A stretch of DNA of 29,729 nucleotides from Nanoarchaeales archaeon (GCA_013215525.1 JABSQY010000013.1:1-29729); one strand, 5' to 3'; shown: positions 1 to 7,796, numbered from the stretch's first letter. The notes: generated by a model from the sequence alone, not told the origin. Made by a program: numbers and translations.

Positions 1-382
1 TAAACTAATAATATTTTAAGTGTATTTTACGGTGTTTGTGGAGTCCGTATTACCGTCCTTTATATAGTGTTTGTAAATATATTAACTGATTTCATATAGA
101 ATTTAAATGATTATATTTTAAGTGTATTTTATGGCATTTGTAAGGTCTGTGTTACCATCCTTTATATAGTGTTTGTAAATATATCCACGCATTTCATATA
201 GAATTCAAATGATTATATTTAAAGTGTGTTTTATGGCATTTGTGAGGTCCGTGTCACCGTCCTTTATATAGTGTTTGTAAATATATTATCTGATTTCATA
301 TAGAATTTAAATAATTATATTTTAAGTGTGTTTTATGGTGTTTGTGGAGTCCGTAGTACCGTCCTTTATATAGTGTTTGTTA
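1..382. repeat. Tandem repeat array, 102-bp unit, about 3.7 copies
   Basis: Units begin near 17, 119, 221 and 323. The last unit breaks off near 380, and bases 1-16 resemble the end of a preceding unit, so the array probably continues to the left. The sequence CCTTTATATAGTG recurs at 57, 159, 261 and 363, a constant 102-bp spacing. Each unit holds an inverted repeat just before this TATA-like core. Its arms differ between units but mostly still pair: ACGGT/ACCGT in unit 1, ATGG/CCAT in unit 2, and G-T wobble pairs in units 3 and 4. There are no distinct spacers, so it is not a CRISPR array. Function is unknown. It could be satellite DNA, a binding-site array, or repeats transcribed into structured RNA. 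Confidence 0.9.
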
Positions 383-705
383 TATTTCAAACCATTTCTT
401 ATTAATTGAAAGTAAAGTCTAAACATTACTTCGAAAAAGAGAAGAAAATTATTTATCCACTTCGCTAACGCTTCATTCCAAAATAAAAGAGCTCAATAGA
501 TAAGAAAGGAAAATACAATTCCAAAAAATTTACTCTTTATTTTCCGTTACACTCCAAATAAAAAGTAACTTTCTTTGAAACATAACTAATGTTTTCTTTG
601 ATTTCAAGAAAACTAAAAATAGAATAAATTTATTAACAAATTCCACTTCGTTCCATTTCTTAATAAATTTAAATAATTAAAACCCGCTTTAGATAAACAC
701 AATAT
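383..705. other. Gene-free stretch with three consecutive hairpins
   Basis: I see no convincing coding frame. Three stem-loops follow one another. The first pairs GGAAAATA (508-515) with TATTTTCC (538-545). The second pairs TTTCTTTGAAA (570-580) with TTTCAAGAAA (602-611) with one bulge. The third pairs AAATTTATTAA (626-636) with TTAATAAATTT (660-670), continued inward by AAAT/ATTT across a C-C mismatch around a loop that carries the least AT-rich bases. Such a series may be an RNA or a terminator zone, although chance pairing is common in AT-rich DNA. Confidence 0.45.
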
Positions 706-715
706 ATTTATATAA
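706..715 (+). promoter_or_regulatory. TATA-like promoter box of the 736 gene
   Basis: The box ATTTATATAA ends 21 nt before the ATG at 736. The same spacing recurs at many genes in this window and implies a leaderless transcript starting at or next to the start codon. Confidence 0.6.
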
Positions 716-735
716 TATTTTAAACCAAAATTGAC

Positions 736-939
736 ATGGAAGTACACATTAAAAACGGAATAATTGGATTAGAATATGCAATTAGAAATGCAAGAACTGA
801 TTTAGAAGAACAACAAAACAAAATATGTAAAACAGAACATGAAGAACAAGAAAAAGAAAAACAATGTACATATTTAAAATCATTAATAATAAAATTTAAA
901 GAAAACATAGTAAAATTAAAAAAAGATAATCCAGAATAA
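736..939 (+). CDS. Small charged coiled-coil protein
   Basis: This encodes a 67-residue protein with a short hydrophobic N-terminal part (IGLEYAIRNA) followed by a very Glu/Lys/Gln-rich stretch (EEQQNK, EEQEKEKQ), consistent with a single alpha-helical coiled coil. No enzyme motif is visible and I do not recognise a family. The main support is a TATA-like box placed 21 nt upstream of the ATG, as for other genes here. A 98-codon open frame on the opposite strand is rich in Phe, Cys and Ser and looks like an antisense artefact. The gene is followed by the first copy of the repeated RNA-like element. The function is unknown. Confidence 0.55.
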   Translation: MEVHIKNGIIGLEYAIRNARTDLEEQQNKICKTEHEEQEKEKQCTYLKSLIIKFKENIVKLKKDNPE

Positions 940-991
940 AACAAATTAATAAATATATTTCTAAGTAAAGATACAAAATAACAAAAACAAA

Positions 992-1165
992 AAAGCAGAA
1001 ACCAACGCGAAGCCAATTTTCGCTTAAATTCTAACTTCGTTTTCAGATTTTTTCAAGAATGCTGAAATTCAGGTGCCCAATTTATAGCGGCGCTATATTG
1101 GATAGTACCTTAATTTTAGTATTATTGGAAATAATATGGAAACTTACGAAAGTAATGCAAAAAAC
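992..1165 (+). ncRNA. Candidate structured RNA family, copy A
   Basis: This is the first of three related intergenic elements. The 5' block starts with AAAGCAGAA (992-1000). It contains a hairpin GCGAA/TTCGC and ends with TTTTTTCAAGAATG (1048-1061). A variable domain follows with the hairpins ATAGC-GGC-GCTAT (about 1084-1096) and TATTATT-GGA-AATAATA. The 3' end is a four-base-pair stem with a GAAA loop, TTAC-GAAA-GTAA (1144-1155), followed by an A-rich tail. The block aligns with copy B without a gap for about 70 nt. It lies between the small coiled-coil gene and the 3' end of NOG1. It is not recognised as tRNA, RNase P RNA, SRP RNA or a C/D-box guide. Confidence 0.65.
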
Positions 1166-1174
1166 AAAATAGAA

Positions 1175-1229
1175 TTTTCACAAGTGAAAAAATACTTAAT
1201 AAAAAATAGAATTTTCCTAAAAGGAAAAT
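1175..1229. terminator. Tandem hairpins downstream of NOG1
   Basis: Two short perfect hairpins lie just past the NOG1 stop codon: ATTTTCCT/AGGAAAAT (1211-1229) and TTTTCAC/GTGAAAA (1175-1190). Each is preceded on the + strand by the same 14-base direct repeat ending in GAATTTTC. Read on the - strand, each is followed by T-rich sequence, which fits transcription termination of NOG1. Confidence 0.5.
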
Positions 1230-1236
1230 GAAATAA

Positions 1237-2301
1237 TTAACGAATTGTTTTAAGTTTACTAGGATCAAACTTAGGTCTTTTAGATAGATAATTCTCAAGG
1301 ATAAAAGCCTTAATAAGTTCAGAATCAGTATAAAACTTATACTTCTTTAAAGTCTTAAGAGCTTCCATCTTTTTTTCCTTATCCTCTTCATTAAAAATAT
1401 CTTCCTTTGAAAAGTATAAAGTAACAGGAGTATTATCTGTAGTAACTTTTTTAAGTAAAGCTAATTGTTGTTCAACCTTGTAACCGCATGATTCAGTAAA
1501 ATCAATTACAAAAACCATAGACTGACAATAATCTCTTAACACAATCTCAGCTCTCTCTTCAATTCCATTATTTTTAGTTCTACCTAATAAACCAGGAGTA
1601 TCAATAATTTGAATCGCCTTTTGTTCTTTGTAATACAAATATGAAAACATTAAACCTTTAGTTGTAAAAGGATAATTTTGAATCTCAACATTACTTCCTG
1701 TAATTTTTTTCATTAAAGTAGATTTTCCAACATTAGGAAATCCAGCAATACACACAGTATATAAATCTTCAAAAGAAGGTAATTGATTCATAAATAATCT
1801 AGCATTATCTAAAGTAATAAATGCCTTTTTAGATTTTGAAAATAATGAATTTACTCTACCTAAATATTTCTTCATAATATATCCCATTGTCTCTTGAGAA
1901 CGAACTGTCTTTAACTTAAACTCACTCTTTTGAGTAAATTCATCACAACCATCACAAATCCACTTTAAATCATTTAAAGCTTCCTTAATCATAGAAGTTG
2001 AAGTTTCAGAAGTATTAATTAAATCTAAATATACTTTATCAACTTTCATAAAATTTGGGAAAGTTCTAATTAGCTTTCGCACATCGTTGTTAACTCTTGA
2101 ATTTAGATGTCGTACTTTTTGTAACTCTAAATCTTTTCTTTTATTTAGATTATTATCTTCTTTACTCTTTCTTTGGAAAGTTGCAACTCTTTTAAATCTA
2201 TTATCTACAACTAACTTCTCTTTAGCAGCAAACGCTTCCATAGATTTCATAGCTCTATCAATATAGAAATTTTCTTTTTCGATTTTTGGTATTTTAAACA
2301 T
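1237..2301 (-). CDS. NOG1-family (OBG/NOG) GTPase
   Basis: The product is a 354-residue GTPase of the NOG1 type, a family that acts in large ribosomal subunit maturation in eukaryotes and archaea. An N-terminal helical domain of about 160 residues precedes the G domain. The P-loop GFPNVGKST begins near residue 187, the switch I threonines are in YPFTTKG, and the G3 motif DTPGLLGR is near 234. The G4 position reads FSKED (near 298) instead of the usual NKxD, so the base-binding loop is atypical. I chose the ATG at 2301 rather than a TTG 33 bases upstream. The protein then starts MFKIPKIEKENF like archaeal relatives, and GGAG lies about 10 nt upstream of the ATG as a ribosome binding site. It diverges from the cation exchanger. 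Confidence 0.9.
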   Translation of the reverse strand: MFKIPKIEKENFYIDRAMKSMEAFAAKEKLVVDNRFKRVATFQRKSKEDNNLNKRKDLELQKVRHLNSRVNNDVRKLIRTFPNFMKVDKVYLDLINTSETSTSMIKEALNDLKWICDGCDEFTQKSEFKLKTVRSQETMGYIMKKYLGRVNSLFSKSKKAFITLDNARLFMNQLPSFEDLYTVCIAGFPNVGKSTLMKKITGSNVEIQNYPFTTKGLMFSYLYYKEQKAIQIIDTPGLLGRTKNNGIEERAEIVLRDYCQSMVFVIDFTESCGYKVEQQLALLKKVTTDNTPVTLYFSKEDIFNEEDKEKKMEALKTLKKYKFYTDSELIKAFILENYLSKRPKFDPSKLKTIR

Positions 2302-2334
2302 TTTTTTAGGTCTCCAAACATAAAATTTCAACAA

Positions 2335-2492
2335 GTTTTAATCAAAATGAAAAAAAAGTACTTTATATTACGTTTATTATAATAATAAATAACATAATCT
2401 ATATTATAAATGTAACTCAAAGTATTAAATGCTAAAAAAAAAATTTAACAAACAAATGATTCAAAATATGGGTTCTTATTAACAATAACGAT
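2335..2492. other. Intergenic region between NOG1 and RNA copy B
   Basis: This AT-rich divergent region has no gene. On the - strand AATATAAAG (about 2359-2368) is a plausible TATA box for NOG1, giving a short leader. On the + strand AAATTTAAC (2441-2449) is a possible box about 21 nt before the likely 5' end of RNA copy B. Confidence 0.4.
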
Positions 2493-2720
2493 AAAGCAGA
2501 ATGTCAAGCGATAGCAAAATTCGCTTTAATTCAAATTTCTCGTATTCATTTTTTCAAGGGTGCTAACTTTTTGAATGTCAGATTAGAGTATACTTTGTGA
2601 AACTCTTTGATTTCACAACGGCTTAGAAATTTAATAGGATAATTTCTTGACATCTATCTGACTTCATAAAGTTAGTGTAATTGGACAAATGAGAACGATT
2701 GTGAAAGCAAGATAAAAAAT
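2493..2720 (+). ncRNA. Candidate structured RNA family, copy B
   Basis: This is the longest and best-folded copy. After the conserved 5' block (AAAGCAGAA at 2493, hairpin AAGCGA/TCGCTT, TTTTTTCAAGGGTG at 2549-2562) comes a branched structure with perfect stems. CTAACTTT (2563-2570) pairs with AAAGTTAG (2668-2675), and GTCAGA (2577-2582) with TCTGAC (2657-2662). TTGTGAAA (2595-2602) pairs with TTTCACAA (2611-2618), and GAAATT (2626-2631) with AATTTC (2641-2646). The motif TTAGAGTATAC follows GTCAGA directly. The 3' hairpin is TTGT-GAAA-GCAA (2699-2710), a paired variant of the TTAC/GTAA stem in copies A and C. It lies upstream of the cation exchanger gene, outside any coding frame. Confidence 0.75.
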
Positions 2721-2786
2721 ATAGAAAACAATATATATTTTAAATGACAAGAATATTTTAAAAACAAAAAACAAAATTTATTAGAC

Positions 2787-3758
2787 ATGAGTCTTATAAT
2801 ACACAGTACAATTATTATCATAACAAGTATTTTAATATACTATTTAGGAGAAAAATTTGCTAAATCATCAACAATTTTAGGAAATTATTTTCACTTATCA
2901 AAATCAGTAAAAGGTGCAACATTTGATGCAATTGCAGGTTCAATGCCTGAATTAATGGTAGCTTTATTTTCCGTAATATTTTTCGCAAAATTTGAAGTAG
3001 GAATTGGAACAATTGCAGGTTCCGCTTTATTTAATCTTTTAATAATACCTGGAATATGCGTACTAGTATCTAAAAAAGTATTTAGAGTATCTAAAGAAGT
3101 ATTAACACGTGACGCGTTATTTTATTTAATCTCAATCTTTATACTATTAGTACTTGTAATTTACGCAAAAACTTGGGGATTTTTAGTAGCATTAATTTTA
3201 ATTGGTACATATTTTGTATATCTTCACAAAATCGTATCTGATTCAAAAAAATACAACGAGCACATACAGAGAGCGCAACACGAATCAAAATCAAAATTAA
3301 TTAAGGAATTAGTTGTATTTTTTGGAACAATGTTTGCAATGGGACTTGCAACATATTTTCTAACAGATGCAGCAATTAAAATTTCAGAAATTTTATCAAT
3401 CTCTCCAATCATAATCGCATTCACAGTAATCGCTGCAGCAACATCAATCCCAGACACAGTAATCTCTGTGTACAATGCAAAACGTGGACGTGACGATGAT
3501 GCAATGTCAAACGTATTCGGATCAAACATTTTTGACATCTTAATAGGATTAGGATTACCTTTAGTAATTTATGTAGCAACAGTTGGAACATTAACAATTG
3601 TATTTGAATATAAAGAAATTATATTCGGATTACTAGGAGCAACTATTATGTTATTCTACTTTATGATGCAAGATAACAAATTAGAAAAAAAAGAAGGAGT
3701 ATTCTTATTATTACTATATGTGTTCTTTGTAGTATATGTAGTATCATTAGCACTTTAA
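2787..3758 (+). CDS. CaCA-family sodium/calcium-type cation exchanger
   Basis: This 323-residue multipass membrane protein is a cation/proton or sodium/calcium exchanger of the CaCA superfamily (YrbG-like). Two inverted repeats carry the alpha motifs. Alpha-1 is DAIAGSMPELMVAL around residues 47-60, with P54 and E55. Alpha-2 is AAATSIPDTVISV with P222 and D223, followed by GRDDDAMSNVFGSNIFDILIG. The acidic residue after the proline lies in the ion path in solved family members, and alpha-2 has Asp where Glu is usual. About ten hydrophobic helices are visible, with a charged loop near residues 148-172. Length fits the family. The gene lies downstream of RNA copy B and 42 bp upstream of the GNAT gene. 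Confidence 0.9.
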   Translation: MSLIIHSTIIIITSILIYYLGEKFAKSSTILGNYFHLSKSVKGATFDAIAGSMPELMVALFSVIFFAKFEVGIGTIAGSALFNLLIIPGICVLVSKKVFRVSKEVLTRDALFYLISIFILLVLVIYAKTWGFLVALILIGTYFVYLHKIVSDSKKYNEHIQRAQHESKSKLIKELVVFFGTMFAMGLATYFLTDAAIKISEILSISPIIIAFTVIAAATSIPDTVISVYNAKRGRDDDAMSNVFGSNIFDILIGLGLPLVIYVATVGTLTIVFEYKEIIFGLLGATIMLFYFMMQDNKLEKKEGVFLLLLYVFFVVYVVSLAL

Positions 3759-3800
3759 ATAATATCAATAACAAACAATAAAAAAATAACATTAATAAAA

Positions 3801-4322
3801 ATGAAATTCGAACAATTTACAAATATCAACGAACTAACTGAGTGGATGAATATTGCAAAACTAGCAGGATTAAAATCAACTGAATTTGTTGAAAACGAAG
3901 TAAAAGAAAGTATACTAAATGTAACTAATACAAATGATAAAAATAGTATAACTAATAATACAATTAATTTAAACATAGGGATTGCATACTGTATGCGAAA
4001 CCAAGATAATAAAATAATTGGAACATCTTTTTTAAAACAAATAGAAGAATATGATTCAAGTAATCAAATCACAATTTTCCATATTGCAATTGATGAAACA
4101 TTAAGAGGACAAGGTTTAGGAAAACAACTAATGAATGAAACATTTAAATGTGCAAAAAGACTAAAACTATCATTTGCAAATTTATACACAACAACACAAA
4201 GTAACTTTTATCTTAATTGTGGGATGAAAAAATATGGTGAATTTCCAGATTTAATTAAAACAAAACAAAACAAAAAATTTTCAAGAAAATACTTATATAT
4301 TAATTTAGATACAATAAATTAA
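3801..4322 (+). CDS. GNAT-family N-acetyltransferase
   Basis: This encodes a 173-residue protein of the GNAT fold, which transfers an acetyl group from acetyl-CoA to an amine. The acetyl-CoA binding motif A is IDETLRGQGLGKQL, with R102 to G107 forming the pyrophosphate loop. It is followed by a helix and the typical motif B ending NFYLNCGMKKYGEF. The first 70 residues are variable and include an Asn/Thr-rich stretch. The substrate cannot be read from sequence. It follows the exchanger by 42 bp and has no clear TATA box of its own, so the two may be cotranscribed. Confidence 0.85.
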   Translation: MKFEQFTNINELTEWMNIAKLAGLKSTEFVENEVKESILNVTNTNDKNSITNNTINLNIGIAYCMRNQDNKIIGTSFLKQIEEYDSSNQITIFHIAIDETLRGQGLGKQLMNETFKCAKRLKLSFANLYTTTQSNFYLNCGMKKYGEFPDLIKTKQNKKFSRKYLYINLDTIN

Positions 4323-4388
4323 TATTAATAATTTACTAATTTAAACACTTAAATTAAATTTTAATATATAATTCTTATAAGCAAACCT

Positions 4389-4396
4389 ATTTAAAC
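4389..4396 (+). promoter_or_regulatory. TATA-like box for the interrupted secreted protein
   Basis: ATTTAAAC ends exactly 21 nt before the ATG at 4417. That spacing matches other leaderless genes here and supports 4417, not 4480, as the original start. Confidence 0.55.
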
Positions 4397-4416
4397 ATTA
4401 AAAATCATAATAGGAT

Positions 4417-4851
4417 ATGAACAAATTTTTAAAAATAAGTTTACAATAATTACTTGTAGTTTCAGTAATTGGTGTAGCAATGGGAAATCGTAACATAGAA
4501 ACAGAACATATGTTATTAGATGATGGAAAATATCAATTTATCTCAAAATCACAAATGAGTTATTTTGATAAGAAATTAGAAATTAAACCTGAATATGCTG
4601 GGTCATACGCATTAAGAAAAGATGATAATAAAGTTATGGGGATTTGGGGTCCGGAATCATTTGCTCAATTTATCATGGCGCCAAACACTCGAGTACAAGC
4701 TCCAGCAGGTGGAAATTTAATAAAAGATGATAATTTTTTTCTAGGATCTGAACGTAATCCAGGTAACGCAATCCTTGGATATAAAATATTTAGAATAAAG
4801 GCTTTAGATACTATAAAAGGGAAAGCATTTACAAAGTATTTAGGAATTTAA
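4417..4851 (+). pseudogene. Secreted protein gene with an in-frame TAA in the signal peptide
   Basis: Reading from the ATG at 4417 gives MNKFLKISLQ, a TAA at 4447-4449, then in the same frame LLVVSVIGVAMGNRN and a further 119 residues. Together the two parts form a normal signal peptide: positive N-terminus, hydrophobic core, small residues before a cleavage site. The nonsense codon cuts it in two. Translation could restart at the ATG at 4480, giving a 123-residue protein without a signal. The mature part contains MGIWGPESFAQFIMAPNTRV and ends KAFTKYLGI. I do not recognise a family. It may be a recent pseudogene, a sequencing error, or a case of readthrough. Confidence 0.7.
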
Positions 4852-4864
4852 TAATAAAAATAGA

Positions 4865-6051
4865 TTAAACTATTTTTTTATTACCAAATAATTCCTTTTC
4901 AATTTTAATTTTATTTCTCAAATAGATTTGAGAAATAATAACTAAACAAAACATTGAGGCCATAGAGATTACAAACGACACTTTAAACATTTCTACACTA
5001 ATAAACATAATTAAAAATAAAGGAAAATTTAACCACATATAAGCGGTATTTCTAAACGTTGAAACATCTAAAAAACTAGCAGTTCTTGAAGCCTTAATCA
5101 ATCTAGATTCAGTTGATACAAAAATCATATTTGTAAAAAACCCAACAAAAATTGCACTTAAAATAAAAATTTCAATAATTGGGAAAAAGATTCTAATCAC
5201 CCAAACAATCCCAAGACACAAAGCTCCAAAAATAATAATCTTAAACTTTTCATGTTTATCAACAAACTTTCCAATAAACATATTAAAAATAATACTTCCA
5301 ATCGCAAGCACAATAGGTAGAAAACTTACAGTCTCAATACTTGAAAAAGTAATAAAGATAAATATAGGTAAAATAATTTCTTCTATTTGATAATGAACTC
5401 CATATAAACTAATTAAAAAAAAGCTTTGTCTTGACTCTTTATTCTTAAGCATTTGAAATACATTCTTTTTCTTTTTAGAAACTAAAAATTTATCTGATAA
5501 CTTAAACAAAGGATATAAAGAACATAAAAACAAAACAATAGATAAAGTAATTAAATAATTTTTATTAAAAAAAATTAAAAATAACGCTCCAATAATTGGT
5601 GTAATTAAACTACTAACACTTTTAATAATATTTAATATTCCAATCTTATTTCCAACATATTTAGACTTAGAAATAGATTCATTAAAAATTAACCAATGCG
5701 CAACCCAGAAAAAACTATCATACAGCGCCATAAGTAACGCGATACCTGCAAGATACAACCAAGAAACATTAATAAAATATAATTAAATAAAATATAATAT
5801 CTCAAAAAATAACCCAAACATAATTGTATTCTTAGTTCCAAACTTTGCAACATGTTCTCTTGCAACAAAATTTAAAATAAACTCAAATAAACCAAAACAC
5901 ATTAAATAAAAAAGAATCATTCCAATTGAGAAACCTTCCATATACAAAATAATAGGTAAAAATATTCCAATAAGACTTCTCCCAATATTGTGAATAAATC
6001 ACTATTAAAATAATGATTTAAATGATGAAATCTATGATGATATAACTTCAT
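4865..6051 (-). pseudogene. MFS transporter, interrupted by a stop and a frameshift
   Basis: The intact 3' part (4865-5758) encodes 297 residues with eight or more hydrophobic helices of a major facilitator transporter. Upstream, the same frame continues with VSWLYLAGIALL back to a TAA at 5783-5785. It then resumes with ILYFI and GRSLIGIFLPIILY, clearly the first transmembrane helices. Near 5997 the frame is lost by one missing base. Restoring it joins MKLYHHRFHHLN and YFNSDLF to HNIGRSL. On the - strand the TATA box ATTTATAAAT (6072-6081) ends 21 nt before the ATG at 6051, supporting that start. With two independent lesions the gene is probably dead, unless the assembly is wrong. The substrate is unknown. 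Confidence 0.8.
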
Positions 6052-6368
6052 AAACATTAAACTTATTTTTTATTTATAAATTTAGATAGTAACTTTCAAT
6101 AAACAATTTCCATAAATGGAAATATACTTAATAGATGTTCCACTCTGTCACATAAAGTATATTTAATCTTTGATGATAAATTTGTAGTTTCACATTCGTA
6201 ACAAAAATAAGCCAAATTCGCTTCGCTAAAAACTCAAAAAAATAAAAATAATAACAAACAACAAAAACCAAACAAAAACCAAAATAAACAAACATTATAC
6301 ATATAAATCTAATTTTGCTTAAAAGTTAATAGAAATATTTAAATACTAAAAAATCAATATCTTAACAT
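6052..6368. other. Divergent intergenic region with two strong inverted repeats
   Basis: ATTTCCATAAATGGAAAT (6106-6123) has perfect 8-bp arms around two bases. It overlaps a second element, AAATATACTT (6120-6129) pairing with AAGTATATTT (6155-6164) around a 25-nt loop. They lie just upstream of the TATA box of the transporter pseudogene and about 200 bp before the possible winged-helix gene, so they could be operators or an RNA structure. The rest (6165-6330) is AT-rich without a gene. A TATA-like box, ATATTTAAAT (6335-6344), serves the gene at 6369. Confidence 0.5.
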
Positions 6369-6884
6369 ATGGCAAACTTTAGTGAAACTCCTTTAATGGA
6401 AATTATACTTAGAAGATACGAAACTCCTCATGATTTAAATGAGAGAGACGCTTTAAAAAAAATTTGTTTATCTCTTGGATTATTACAACCTGGTGATAGT
6501 CGTGATGTGATTGTAGACATTTTAATGGTTTTAGAAAGATCTAAAAAAATTAAAAAAGAAATCTCAGCTGTTGAAATCAAAGACGAATTATTAGCAATCA
6601 GAAAAGAAAACGGATTATCCTTAAATGGAACTGCGGATTCAAACATTAGACGACAACTAAAAAGATTAAGAGATATTTTCTTAGTTGAAAAAGTTAAAAA
6701 TAGTTATAGGATTTTAGAATTTATGAGTTTAGAACAAATCTTTGAAACAAAAATTAAAAAAATCATTCTAGATGCAATTTTAACAAGAAACACAGAATAC
6801 TTTAATTACTACACTAAATACGAAACTCAAAGACCAAAAGAACCACAAACAATTGAGGAGTTGGAACATGAAAACAACTATTAA
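6369..6884 (+). CDS. Hypothetical protein, possible winged-helix domain
   Basis: This 171-residue soluble, charged protein has no enzyme motif. It starts MANFSETPLMEIILRRYETPHDLNERD. The middle (residues about 55-115) reads like a winged helix-turn-helix: a helix IKDELLAIRKENG, a turn, a helix NIRRQLKRLRDI, then a short beta stretch VEKVKNSYRILEF. DNA binding is therefore plausible but not proven. The C-terminal part (FNYYTKYETQRPKEPQ) is probably disordered. Its 3' end overlaps the start of the lipoprotein gene by 17 bp, which implies cotranscription and translational coupling. A TATA-like box lies about 25 nt upstream of the ATG. Confidence 0.75.
   Translation: MANFSETPLMEIILRRYETPHDLNERDALKKICLSLGLLQPGDSRDVIVDILMVLERSKKIKKEISAVEIKDELLAIRKENGLSLNGTADSNIRRQLKRLRDIFLVEKVKNSYRILEFMSLEQIFETKIKKIILDAILTRNTEYFNYYTKYETQRPKEPQTIEELEHENNY
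6856..6860 (+). promoter_or_regulatory. Shine-Dalgarno site GAGGAG region
   Basis: Purine-rich GAGGAG (6855-6860) lies 7 nt before the ATG at 6868, inside the end of the upstream gene. It decides the lipoprotein start and is one of few clear ribosome binding sites in a mostly leaderless window. Confidence 0.6.
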
Positions 6885-7767
6885 ATCATATTTAACAGTT
6901 TTTTTAATTACATTAACTCTAATCTTATCTGGATGTAGTTCAGACTCAGGAGCAAAACAATCAGGGATATTAGGAATTGGTGGAAGTTCATCAAGTTCAT
7001 CAAGTTCTGGCGGTGTATCAATTAACTTTGAAGAATTAAGTTTTAGCCCACAAAAAGATAATGAATTTTCATTAGTAATGAATTTACAAAATAGTTTATT
7101 ACACGATGTTGATGTTAAAATCAGACCAACAGGTTTTGATTGGGACTATTTAGTATCAGGATTACAAAAAGAATTTACTCTTTCATTATCTAAAGCAACA
7201 TCAACTGGTGTAAACCAAAATGCACATTATGTAGAAGGAATTAAATTATCTGGATTTACTGGAGATTATAATTGGAATCCAACATTTAAATACTGTTATC
7301 CTGTAAAAAATCAATTTAGAGAACAAGTATGTGTTCCAAATAGATTAAACACATGTGATGCAGACATTGTTGCAGATAAATTTTCAAATGGATTATTAAC
7401 AACTACAATTAAAACAATTTACCCAATTTCAGATGAAAAAATAGGAATTGAATTTGAAGTATCAAACGGTAATAATGGAGTTGTTGTAAATGAATGTTTT
7501 CAAGATGAAAATAAAAATAGTTTTGGAAATAAAATTTCTGACCCAGTTGTAAAATTAGGAACAAAATTAGGAACATGTTTTGCAACATCAACATCAAACG
7601 GATTTTCATTAAACAAAAACAAACTAACATTTAAATGTGAATTTGAAAGAAGTGGAGATTCATCAGAATACTACGCATCACAAGTAACTGTAAATTATGG
7701 ATACCTATACGCTCAAAGTACAAAGAACCAAATCACAATTGTTGATTTAGAAAATAGAAATAATTAA
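6868..7767 (+). CDS. Predicted lipoprotein with Ser/Gly linker
   Basis: This encodes 299 residues beginning MKTTIKSYLTVFLITLTLILSGCSS: a signal peptide with a lipobox LSGC, so the cysteine at about residue 22 is the predicted lipid anchor. A low-complexity linker (GIGGSSSSSSSSGG) follows, then an extracellular domain of about 240 residues rich in beta-prone sequence. That domain has several cysteines (in FKYCYPV, QVCVP, NTCDAD, NECFQD, GTCFAT, FKCEFE) that may pair as disulfides. I do not recognise the domain. A TTG start 15 bases upstream is possible, but the ATG at 6868 has a good ribosome binding site and yields the cleaner signal peptide. Confidence 0.8.
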   Translation: MKTTIKSYLTVFLITLTLILSGCSSDSGAKQSGILGIGGSSSSSSSSGGVSINFEELSFSPQKDNEFSLVMNLQNSLLHDVDVKIRPTGFDWDYLVSGLQKEFTLSLSKATSTGVNQNAHYVEGIKLSGFTGDYNWNPTFKYCYPVKNQFREQVCVPNRLNTCDADIVADKFSNGLLTTTIKTIYPISDEKIGIEFEVSNGNNGVVVNECFQDENKNSFGNKISDPVVKLGTKLGTCFATSTSNGFSLNKNKLTFKCEFERSGDSSEYYASQVTVNYGYLYAQSTKNQITIVDLENRNN

Positions 7768-7796
7768 TGTAATTAATATAAATATATAAATAAAAA

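Noticed and set aside
1..382. CRISPR array
   Set aside because: The repeated unit is 102 bp and nearly the same throughout, with no unique spacers between short repeats.
720..1016. 98-codon - strand frame opposite the small coiled-coil gene
   Set aside because: Its Phe/Cys/Ser-rich product is what antisense of a Lys/Glu-rich gene gives, and it has no TATA-like box or known motif.
2493..2720. Box C/D or H/ACA guide RNA, or RNase P RNA
   Set aside because: No clear C/D boxes or 3' ACA were found, and the conserved RNase P RNA core sequences are not visible.
3224..3538. 104-codon - strand frame inside the exchanger gene
   Set aside because: It lies fully within a well-supported transporter gene and has no promoter or family match.
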